Below, one piece after another: positions 1 to 6,495 of a stretch of DNA of 11,802 nt. Source of the DNA: Candidatus Odyssella thessalonicensis (GTDB taxonomy: Bacteria; Pseudomonadota; Alphaproteobacteria; Bin65); NCBI GenBank assembly GCA_005240015.1, contig SBBV01000586.1, forward strand, positions 1 to 11,802, read 5' to 3'. The first letter of the stretch is position 1; each line of letters starts with the position of its first letter. A program made the translations under genes and the position numbers. The notes beneath the pieces are model-generated. The model searched no databases. It was not told the DNA's origin and was given only the letters and a program-made list of their open reading frames with translations.

Positions 1-219
1 CCCGGCTCGGGCCACGACACGATCCAGGACTTCACCGCCGGCGCAGGTACCGACGACAGGATCGATCTCCGCCAGTACGGCTTCGCCGATTTCAACGCCG
101 TGCTCGCGGCCACAGCCGACGTCGCCGGGTCAGCCGTGATTACGCTTGCGGCCGGGGACGACATCACGCTCTCGAGCGTGCTCAAATCGCAGCTCCACGA
201 GAACGACTTCCTGCTCTAG
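1..219 (+). CDS. RTX-type secreted protein, C-terminal fragment (5' end outside window)
   Basis: The first 72 codons of the window, read in frame 1, end at a TAG and form the C-terminus of a protein cut off by the window edge. The visible part has the DTIQDFTAG and DRIDLRQYGF segments that follow the last calcium-binding RTX repeat, and it ends in HENDFLL. That acidic residue plus hydrophobic tail is typical of C-terminal type I secretion signals. By hand alignment it matches the end of the downstream metalloprotease at 64 of 72 residues, with no gaps, so the two genes are tandem paralogues. Whether this protein also carries a protease domain cannot be seen. Secretion by a type I system is family knowledge; no exporter gene is in the window. 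Confidence 0.88.
   Translation, partial: PGSGHDTIQDFTAGAGTDDRIDLRQYGFADFNAVLAATADVAGSAVITLAAGDDITLSSVLKSQLHENDFLL
1..219 (+). repeat. Direct repeat copy A: 3' end of tandem RTX genes
   Basis: This stretch aligns without gaps to 2968-3186, the end of the next gene. By hand I count about 32 mismatches in 219 positions. Only 4 fall in the first 114 bases, and the rest are in the last 105. The two copies are coding and in the same frame. Confidence 0.9.
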
Positions 220-235
220 CTGCGGTCTATTTGCT

Positions 236-256
236 TCAATGCCCCAGCGGCATTGA
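236..256 (+). terminator. Hairpin after the first RTX gene, possible terminator
   Basis: TCAATGCC and GGCATTGA form a perfect 8-bp inverted repeat around a 5-base loop, starting 16 bases after the stop of the upstream RTX gene. The position suits a transcription terminator or an mRNA 3'-end stabiliser. No T-run follows the stem on either strand, so a classical rho-independent terminator is not fully supported. Confidence 0.4.
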
Positions 257-300
257 GCCAAACTCTGCCATCTCCCACACGTGATGTTTCACGCCGGCGG

Positions 301-336
301 CAAGTCTGCCCGAGCTTCTCTCGTTTGGCAGACTTG
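301..336. promoter_or_regulatory. Long inverted repeat upstream of the metalloprotease gene
   Basis: CAAGTCTGCC (301-310) and GGCAGACTTG (327-336) are a perfect 10-bp inverted repeat. The 16-base spacer holds a second short stem, CGAG (311-314) with CTCG (320-323), so the whole can fold as a two-storey hairpin with a TTT bulge. Its right arm overlaps the -35-like box of the candidate promoter just downstream. It may be an operator, a second terminator of the upstream gene, or a structured RNA element. There is no T-run to favour the terminator reading. Confidence 0.5.
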
Positions 337-361
337 GTTGCGCCACGACCAACGGTATTAT
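334..361 (+). promoter_or_regulatory. Candidate sigma70-type promoter for the metalloprotease gene
   Basis: TTGGTT (334-339) and TATTAT (356-361) stand 16 bases apart, a reasonable -35/-10 pair in the AT-richest stretch of this intergenic gap. Transcription would begin near 368 and leave a leader of about 44 bases before the ATG at 412. The -35 box lies on the right arm of the 301-336 inverted repeat, so a repressor or activator bound there could act on this promoter. This is pattern matching only. Confidence 0.35.
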
Positions 362-411
362 AGTTAAGGAACAACCACCGGGCGCGACGGCAGCCCGGGA
401 CTGGGCGGGGA

Positions 412-3186
412 ATGATTGGCACCAGCGCTGTCGGCACCAAGCCGCATCTCGGGGGCGTGGCGGAAGCGCCGCTCGGGCGGGAGTTCGTATTCGACGCAAC
501 TTTTGCTCACTCACCGGGCGCGATCGAAGGCTGCGGTTGTCCCGTTTACTCCGGAGGGAGAACGACCGCGGCATCTTCGGAACCCGGCCACGGCCAGGTC
601 AATGAGGCTGTCGGCGGCGGCGGTGACGGGGTTACCGGGAGTCGGCTCGGTCACACCTACTACTCAAGCCACGCCCCGAACGGCGACACGCTCTTGATGG
701 GCGGCAAGTGGGGCGACGGCGTCGGTAGCGGCATCGACATCACCTACAGCATTCTCGGGCTCAACAGCAGCACCGCCTACTACTCGGCGACCTACTATTC
801 CGGCGGCCAGGAATTCAGTAATTCGTATCTGCCGCCGAGCGGCCTCGCCTCCACGATCGCGACGGTCCTCGCGCGCATCTCGAACGTCTGCAACGTCTCG
901 TTCACGCTTGTGGATGACAGCGCCACAGCCGGCGATTTGCGCTACGGGGTCACCGGCTACAACACGCCTACCGCGAAAGTGAAGGACTTCCCGGGCGGCT
1001 ATGTCTACGGCAGCGGCCCGCAGGAAGGCGACGTCTGGCTCGGCGCCAATTACTGGAACTATTGGGCCAACGCAGCGCCGGGCACTTACGGTTTCACGAC
1101 GATCATGCACGAGACGGGCCACGCGCTCGGCCTCAAGCATCCGCACGACAGCATCAACGGCTACGGTACCTCGACCATCGCCCTCAACCGCTCGATCATG
1201 AGCTATCGCGACTACGACGGTGACAATCTCGGCGGATACACGTCGGGCTACTTCCCGACCACGCCGATGATCGAGGACATCGCCGCGCTGCAATACCTCT
1301 ATGGCGCGAAAACTAGCTACCACGCGGGCAACGACACCTATACCTATTTCGATAACATCGTTTACTACGAGGCGATTTGGGACGCCGGCGGCACCGACAC
1401 GATCGACTGCTCCAACATGTCGACCGCCGTCAATCTCGATCTCAATCCCGGGCAGTTTCTGCGGGTCGGCGCCGGATTCTACAACGGCCAGACCACGCTC
1501 AATGACGGCTACGTCGGCATCGCTTACGGTGCGTGGATCGAGAACGCGATCGGTGGCTCTGCCAGCGATACGATCAAGGGCAACAGCGCCGACAACCAGC
1601 TGAGCGGCGGCGAGGGCAACGATACGATCCGTGGCGGAACCGGGCTCGATTCGCTCCTCGGTGGTAGCGGCGACGATTGGATGTCGGTCGACGATTTCAC
1701 CCTCGGCGACATGGTGCGAGGCGGTGCCGGCTGGGACACGCTTCGTGTCGAGTTGTATGGGGTTACCGCCGACTTGGTCTACCTGATCGAAGGCCAGAGT
1801 GCATTGGCCGTTCGCGATGGCGCCAATCGCCTGCTGGCTGACGAAATCGAGCTGCTTGAGCTAATCGCTGGAACCGGCAACAACATCCTCAATGCGAGCA
1901 ACGTCGGGCCCGGCCTTTCCGTCAGGCTGTATGGTCAGGAGGGAAACGATTACCTGCATGGAGGCTCGGGCAACGATCTCCTCAGCGGCTATAACGGGAA
2001 CGACACGCTCTTTGGCGGCAGCGGCGATGACACGCTGCAGGACTGGGCGGGCGACGATCTGCTCGACGGCGGCGCCGGCAATGACTACATGCAGGGCGGG
2101 TTCGGCAACGACACATACGTGGTGCGCGATCAGCTCGACAATGTGGTCGAAAGCGCATTCTCCGGCATGGACAAGGTCCTCGCGCTGATCGATTGGACGC
2201 TCGGCGACTACCTGGAGCTGCTCGATCTCGCCGGCGCGGCCAGGCTCGGCGTAGGCAACGCGTGGGTGAACGAGATCAACGGCACGGCAGCCAACAACTG
2301 GCTCGATGGCAAGGGCGGCGCCGACACGATGCGCGGCGGCGCTGGCGACGATACGTACATTTTCGAGACGATCGGCGACTATGCGCACGAAGCGGCCGGC
2401 GACGGGGTCGACACCGTCATCCTCATCACCGCGTTCGATTACACGCTCACGGCCAATGTCGAGCGGCTCTGGCTCGGCGGGTCGGGCGACTTCCAGGCCA
2501 ACGGCAACGACATCGCCAACGAGGTGATCGGCAACGCCGGCAACAACATCCTCAACGGCGGGCTCGGCGCCGACACGATGTATGGCGGCCGGGGCAACGA
2601 CCTCTACATCATCGACAATATCGGCGACGTGGTGAGCGAGGTGGCAGGCGAGGGCACCGACACGGTCAACAGCCTCATCGACTACACGCTCAACGTGAAC
2701 GTCGAGAACCTCAACATCATCGGCACCGGCAACATCAACGCCTACGGCAGCAACGTCGACAACGTCATCAACGGCAACACGGGCAACAACACGCTGACCG
2801 GCGAGGCGGGGAACGACATCTTGAACAGCGGCGGCGGCGCCGACAATCTCGTCGGCGGCAGCGGCAACGATCTGCTCAACGGGAACGCCGACGCGGACCG
2901 GCTCGAGGGCGGGACCGGCGACGACACGCTGAATGGCGGGGCGGGCGACGATCTCTTCGTGTTCGGGCCCGGCTCGGGTCACGACACGATCCAGGACTTC
3001 ACCGCCGGCGCAGGTACCGACGACAGGATCGATCTCCGTCAGTACGGCTTTGCCGATTTCAATGCCGTGCTCGCGGCCACGAGCGATGTCGCCGGGTCGG
3101 CCGTGATCACCCTCTCCGGCGCCGACGACGTGACCCTCAGCGGCGTACTCCGCGCGCAGCTCCACGAAAACGATTTCCTGCTGTAG
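412..3186 (+). CDS. Serralysin-like M10 metalloprotease with RTX repeats, type I secreted
   Basis: A 924-residue secreted zinc endopeptidase. The catalytic domain spans about residues 80-285. The zinc site HETGHALGLKH places His233, Glu234, His237 and His243, and the Met-turn SIMSY has Met263, with Tyr265 where serralysins have their zinc-linked tyrosine. The M10 C-terminal region (about 286-390) leads into RTX calcium-binding repeats of GGxGxDxLx type at about 399-440, 509-570, 633-650, 709-735 and 791-850. The chain ends ENDFLL, with no N-terminal signal peptide, as expected for type I export.

The start is uncertain. The frame opens after a TAG at 361, ATG 412 has only a badly spaced GGGG in front of it, and GTG 457 is the main alternative. 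Residues 1-75 resemble no domain I know and contain Cys41 and Cys43; Cys160 and Cys333 follow, and cysteines are rare in RTX proteins. The family call is firm; the N-terminus is not. Confidence 0.9.
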   Translation: MIGTSAVGTKPHLGGVAEAPLGREFVFDATFAHSPGAIEGCGCPVYSGGRTTAASSEPGHGQVNEAVGGGGDGVTGSRLGHTYYSSHAPNGDTLLMGGKWGDGVGSGIDITYSILGLNSSTAYYSATYYSGGQEFSNSYLPPSGLASTIATVLARISNVCNVSFTLVDDSATAGDLRYGVTGYNTPTAKVKDFPGGYVYGSGPQEGDVWLGANYWNYWANAAPGTYGFTTIMHETGHALGLKHPHDSINGYGTSTIALNRSIMSYRDYDGDNLGGYTSGYFPTTPMIEDIAALQYLYGAKTSYHAGNDTYTYFDNIVYYEAIWDAGGTDTIDCSNMSTAVNLDLNPGQFLRVGAGFYNGQTTLNDGYVGIAYGAWIENAIGGSASDTIKGNSADNQLSGGEGNDTIRGGTGLDSLLGGSGDDWMSVDDFTLGDMVRGGAGWDTLRVELYGVTADLVYLIEGQSALAVRDGANRLLADEIELLELIAGTGNNILNASNVGPGLSVRLYGQEGNDYLHGGSGNDLLSGYNGNDTLFGGSGDDTLQDWAGDDLLDGGAGNDYMQGGFGNDTYVVRDQLDNVVESAFSGMDKVLALIDWTLGDYLELLDLAGAARLGVGNAWVNEINGTAANNWLDGKGGADTMRGGAGDDTYIFETIGDYAHEAAGDGVDTVILITAFDYTLTANVERLWLGGSGDFQANGNDIANEVIGNAGNNILNGGLGADTMYGGRGNDLYIIDNIGDVVSEVAGEGTDTVNSLIDYTLNVNVENLNIIGTGNINAYGSNVDNVINGNTGNNTLTGEAGNDILNSGGGADNLVGGSGNDLLNGNADADRLEGGTGDDTLNGGAGDDLFVFGPGSGHDTIQDFTAGAGTDDRIDLRQYGFADFNAVLAATSDVAGSAVITLSGADDVTLSGVLRAQLHENDFLL
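2104..2835 (+). repeat. Three degenerate 80-83-residue modules in the RTX protease
   Basis: Three in-frame modules start at 2104 (GNDTYVV), 2344 (GDDTYIF) and 2593 (GNDLYII), 80 and 83 residues apart. Each runs from the tyrosine-containing RTX edge through a DxV...DxTL...VExL-like segment to a new glycine/aspartate repeat pair. They are diverged in sequence but clearly periodic. In the family such modules lengthen the calcium-stabilised beta-roll. Confidence 0.75.
2968..3186 (+). repeat. Direct repeat copy B: 3' end of the metalloprotease gene
   Basis: Ungapped counterpart of bases 1-219. It covers the segment after the last RTX repeat, the secretion-signal region and the TAG stop. Mismatches cluster in its second half, where the changes include several amino-acid substitutions. 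Confidence 0.9.
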
Positions 3187-3294
3187 GGACAAAAATAGAG
3201 CATTGGGTCCGCTCGGGGACAATCGAAACCGCCCAGGGCTTGGAATCACCATCCTCGCGTGTAATCCTAGAGACGGAGCCTTGCCGCGCAATCC

Positions 3295-3300
3295 AGGGGA
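3295..3300 (+). promoter_or_regulatory. Ribosome binding site deciding the phosphotransferase start
   Basis: AGGGGA lies 8 bases before the ATG at 3309. It fixes that start even though the frame is open far upstream, through the RTX gene (from at least 2193). Confidence 0.65.
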
Positions 3301-3308
3301 AGCGCTGC

Positions 3309-4268
3309 ATGACGAACGTTCCGTCGCAACCGGGGGACGACCCGGCACCGCTCGAGACCAACGTTGCGCCGGCAACCCAACAACCGTTCGATGTTCGTTT
3401 CGTCTCGCCCGTTACGGACAGCATCGTCGTACAGGCCTGCAAGCGCCTAAGGATCGTGCGGGCGGTACGTCAAGACGTGCACGGAGACCGCTCTGCCAAC
3501 GCTTTGGCTACGCTTCCCGACGGTTCGCGAGGCTGGCTCAAGGTCTCCGGGCTGATCGGCGCCTGTCACGAGAGCATTAGTTGCGGCGAAATCGAAGCCG
3601 ACGGCTTGTCGGGGTTGGCCAAGCCACGGCTGATCCAAACCGCAGGGTGGAGCGAGGGCCGCATCCATTGGCGCGCCATTCTTAGAACCGTGGCGCCCTC
3701 ACCGGCATGTCGCTATCCATGGTCACCGCCAAACAGCGAGACGATATCGGATGCGTGGTTTTCCGACCTTAAGGAGGCGCTCCGGCGCTTGCGCCTCGTG
3801 CCGACGGGGAGGTTCGCGTTTGCCCCTGAGGCAGTTCGCGATGTGGTGGTGAGGACGTACGGCCATCTAGCTCCAGCCGATGCTCCCGAGTGGCACGTGA
3901 CTCACGCCGATCTTCATTGGGCCAACGTCACTGCACCCAATTTTGCGATGCTCGACTGGGAGAGCTGGGGCTTAGCCCCCGCCGGGTATGCCGGCGCGCG
4001 TCTGCTCGCGTTTTCGTTGCTTGATCCCGCCATGCATGCGCGGGTCGAAGCGGCCTTCTCCGATGAGTTGAGAACAACCTCCGGCCAGGTCGCGCAGCTT
4101 TTTGTGGCTGCCCAACTGAAGCAATGCATCGCTCGAGGCGAGGTCCCGGTTCGTCTGGAGCCGCCGCTCAATCGCTTGTCCATTCGTATCTTGAAGCCCC
4201 TCGCAAGCCGAAGCTTCCTCCCGCCATGGTTCACCCACCGGATGCGCCCGCGACCTTCGGAGCCGAGC
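3309..4268 (+). CDS. APH/choline-kinase-like phosphotransferase, 3' end unresolved
   Basis: A small-molecule phosphotransferase of the aminoglycoside phosphotransferase (APH) superfamily, probably cytoplasmic. Lys78 in GWLKVSG and the Glu94/Glu96 helix are candidates for the ATP-site Lys-Glu pair. The catalytic loop HADLHWAN (His199, Asp201, His203, Asn206) and the metal-binding DWE (Asp216) are intact, followed by GLAPAGY as in many APH-like proteins. The substrate is unknown and nothing specifically indicates antibiotic resistance.

It starts 122 bases after the protease stop with a good ribosome binding site. The end given here is only the last base before the convergent gene. No in-frame stop occurs until the TAA at 5751-5753, so translation as written would give 814 residues, the last 490 or so being antisense shadow. 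Homology to the family fades by about residue 300-320. A lost stop, a frameshift, a sequencing error or a genuine long tail are all possible. Confidence 0.65.
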
Positions 4269-5555
4269 TTATCCGGCGCCGCCCGGCGCAGCGCCAAGGA
4301 CGCGTTGATCGAGCCCGGCCATGCGGGCTCGCTCGGGATCGAACAGCCGGTAGGGGTCGAGCAGCAGCCGGCCGCGCATCCGCTCCGCCACTTCCGCGGC
4401 GTCGTGGCGGCGGAAGTGCGGCCAGGGCGTCATGATGGCGAGTGCGTCGGCATTACGCGCCGCGTCGAGCGCGTCCGTAGCTGCGATCAGGCGCGTGTGC
4501 TTGACCACAGACGCCTGAACCTCTGGATCGAAGACCCGCAGCGTGCAGTCCGAGAGCTGCTTGATCAATGCAATCGCGGGCGAATTCTTTATCGAGCGTG
4601 TGTTCTCCTTGTAGGTGAGTCCCCAGATGCCGATCGTGGCGCCGGGCACTTTCTCGAGCAGCGCCGCGCGCAGCACGCGGATCGCCCAGTCTTTGCGGTG
4701 GGCGCTGTTCGCGAGGAAGCTCCGAACGACCGCGCCGTCGGTGCCGTGGCGCTCGGCGAGGCGCACCACGCTCGCGAGATCGCGCTCGATGTTGCCGCCG
4801 CCGATGCCGAGGCCGGGGGCAAGGTAGGCGTGCGCGCCGATACGCCGGTCGAGGCGCAGCGCGGGGGCAATCTCGGCCCAATCAGCGCCGATATGCTCGG
4901 AGAGCTCGGCCAGCGCATTCGCCACGCTGATCGATGCGGCGAGGCAGCAATTGACGGCGATCTTCGCAAGCTCGGCACTTTCGTAGCGCATCGGCAGGAT
5001 CGGGCAGCCGAACGCACCGAGATAGGCCGCGAGCGCCGGCGGCAGCGGCGCACGCGGATCGGCGCAGCCGAGGATGAAACGCTCGGGCTCGAGCGCCCGC
5101 TCCACTGCGCGGCCGAAGACGAGCGTTTCCACCTGATAGTAGAGCGCGCAGCCCGGCCGGGCGTGAGCGCGCGTGAAGCCGGGCGGAACTTGGCTCAGAA
5201 CCACGATACACGCGTCCGCGTCGGCGGCGGCCTGAACCCGATCGAGCAAGCGTTCGATGCCGCCGAGCTCGCTGCTGCCGGCATCGTCGGTGGGGACATC
5301 GGCGGCGACGTAGATCACGTCGCATTCCGCCAGGTGCGCGGGATCCGCGCCGAAGGCGAGGCGCGCGCGGTGCTCGCGCAGCAGCGCCTCCAGCCCCGGC
5401 TCCAGCACCGGCAAGCGCCCGGCGGCAACGCTTTCGGCCACGGCCGGGTCGGGGTCGAAGCCGAGCACGGAAAAGCCTTTGGCGGCGGCGGCCACCGCCG
5501 AGCAAAGTCCGAGGTGCGAAAGGCCGGCAAAGCCGATTCTTGGCGCATCGGTCAT
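4269..5555 (-). CDS. UDP-glucose/GDP-mannose dehydrogenase family protein lacking the catalytic Cys
   Basis: A 428-residue nucleotide-sugar dehydrogenase homologue of normal family length. The N-terminal NAD domain begins GFAGLSHLGL, a Rossmann loop with Ser13 in place of the middle Gly of GxGxxG. The central helix keeps Lys198 and Asn202 (AELAKIAVN), matching the human UGDH Lys220/Asn224 region. The C-terminal UDP-binding domain shows YKENTRSIKNSPA (315-327).

Where the family has GGSCF.KD, this protein reads GGGNIERD (252-259). The thiol nucleophile is therefore Asn255, while Asp259 is kept. Without Cys the usual second oxidation to an acid through a thioester is not expected, so it more likely makes a ketone or aldehyde, or has another role. 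Its ATG overlaps the stop of the upstream oxidoreductase gene by 4 bases. It is the last gene of the operon, ending TAA. Confidence 0.87.
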   Translation of the reverse strand: MTDAPRIGFAGLSHLGLCSAVAAAAKGFSVLGFDPDPAVAESVAAGRLPVLEPGLEALLREHRARLAFGADPAHLAECDVIYVAADVPTDDAGSSELGGIERLLDRVQAAADADACIVVLSQVPPGFTRAHARPGCALYYQVETLVFGRAVERALEPERFILGCADPRAPLPPALAAYLGAFGCPILPMRYESAELAKIAVNCCLAASISVANALAELSEHIGADWAEIAPALRLDRRIGAHAYLAPGLGIGGGNIERDLASVVRLAERHGTDGAVVRSFLANSAHRKDWAIRVLRAALLEKVPGATIGIWGLTYKENTRSIKNSPAIALIKQLSDCTLRVFDPEVQASVVKHTRLIAATDALDAARNADALAIMTPWPHFRRHDAAEVAERMRGRLLLDPYRLFDPERARMAGLDQRVLGAAPGGAG

Positions 5556-6481
5556 CGCGCGGCCGCCAACGCCTCTCGCGCGAGGCGCTTCAGCACGTGG
5601 TCGAGCCAGGCATCGTTGGAAAGATCGGCGGGCGCGCGCGCGGCGCAGAGCTTGGTGAAATGCGCGTATTCCGCCGTCCAGGTGGGATCGCCTTCGGCCT
5701 CAGTCTCGACCTCCTCAACCGGCCGGCCGGCTGGCAACACGCGCTTCCTGTAAGTGAACGTGCTGGGGCCCCACTTGCACAGCGACGAGATGTGCGCGCT
5801 GCCGTTCTCGCCCAGGAGATCGCAGCTGAAGTGGTTGCGCCAGGACAAGACCGTCATCTCGAGCTCAATTTGCGGACGCGACTCGTCGCTCGCGATCACG
5901 ACGTGGTCCGGCGCGCGGTTCTCGAAACACCGCGCCGAAACGACGCGAAACCTGTCACCGATGTCGCCGAACCAGAAGCGTGCGGTATCGAGCAGGTGTG
6001 AGCCGAGGTCGGGCAGCACGCCAGCGCCCGAATCGCGCCAAGGCGATTCACGCACCAGCCGCGCAGTACCGTTGCCGTAGAACATGCGGCAGCGATAGAG
6101 CTGGCCGAGCGCCCCCGATTGCACCAGCGCGCGCATGCGGATGAAGTGCGGCTCGAAGCGGTGATTGTAGGCGGTATAGCAGACCGCGCCGTTCTTTCGC
6201 GCCAGCGCCTCGAGCGCGCGCGGCTCGTCCTCGGCGTCGGCGAGCAACGGTTTCTCGACCAGGACGTGTTTGCCGTGGCCGAGCAGGTGGCGGAGGATGC
6301 CCGCCTTCGCGCGATCGGGCGTCGAAACGATCGCGGCGTCACAGCGGTCAAGCGGTACCTCGGTGACGTCCTTGAAGGTCGCCTCCGGTGCCACCGGGTC
6401 GACGATTGCGACCACGTCGCGGCCGGCAACCGCGAAGCGCTTGCGGCCCTGCACGCCATAGCCGACGATGATGACGCGCAT
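5552..6481 (-). CDS. Gfo/Idh/MocA family NAD(P)-dependent sugar oxidoreductase
   Basis: A 309-residue cytoplasmic oxidoreductase of the Gfo/Idh/MocA family, which oxidises or reduces sugar hydroxyl/keto groups, often on nucleotide sugars. The N-terminal Rossmann fold begins MRVIIVGYGVQGRKR (GxGxxG-like, residues 7-12). VEKPLL holds the diagnostic Glu76-Lys77-Pro78, YNHRFEP (105-111) follows, and PDLGSHLLD (157-165) carries the usual substrate-site Asp and His.

The ATG at 6481 is chosen because the Rossmann strand begins right there. Longer in-frame starts reach back into the upstream gene and add low-complexity residues. It lies 14 bases after the stop of the kinase/nucleotidyltransferase gene and its TGA overlaps the next gene's ATG (ATGA), suggesting coupled translation and matched amounts of the two dehydrogenases. 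The exact substrate is unknown. Confidence 0.9.
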   Translation of the reverse strand: MRVIIVGYGVQGRKRFAVAGRDVVAIVDPVAPEATFKDVTEVPLDRCDAAIVSTPDRAKAGILRHLLGHGKHVLVEKPLLADAEDEPRALEALARKNGAVCYTAYNHRFEPHFIRMRALVQSGALGQLYRCRMFYGNGTARLVRESPWRDSGAGVLPDLGSHLLDTARFWFGDIGDRFRVVSARCFENRAPDHVVIASDESRPQIELEMTVLSWRNHFSCDLLGENGSAHISSLCKWGPSTFTYRKRVLPAGRPVEEVETEAEGDPTWTAEYAHFTKLCAARAPADLSNDAWLDHVLKRLAREALAAAR

Positions 6482-6495
6482 GCCCGGCACGCGCC

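Noticed and set aside
326-342. Sigma54-like TGGC...TTGC promoter
   Set aside because: The GG and GC doublets are 13 bases apart, one too many for sigma54, which needs strict spacing; no activator gene is near.
2193-3308. In-frame upstream extension of the phosphotransferase
   Set aside because: It is Arg/Gln-rich, lies wholly over the RTX gene in another frame, and the ATG at 3309 has a good ribosome binding site.
3187-3308. Terminator after the metalloprotease gene
   Set aside because: Only 4-bp stems can be drawn and no T-run follows; nothing better than chance.
1861-3375. 504-residue minus-strand open frame opposite the RTX gene
   Set aside because: It is Val/Ala/Glu-rich without domain motifs and mirrors the repeat periodicity of the sense gene, as expected for an antisense shadow of GC-rich RTX codons.
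3309-4268. Antibiotic-resistance aminoglycoside kinase
   Set aside because: The motifs show only the broad APH superfamily, which phosphorylates many small molecules; nothing in the context supports a resistance role.
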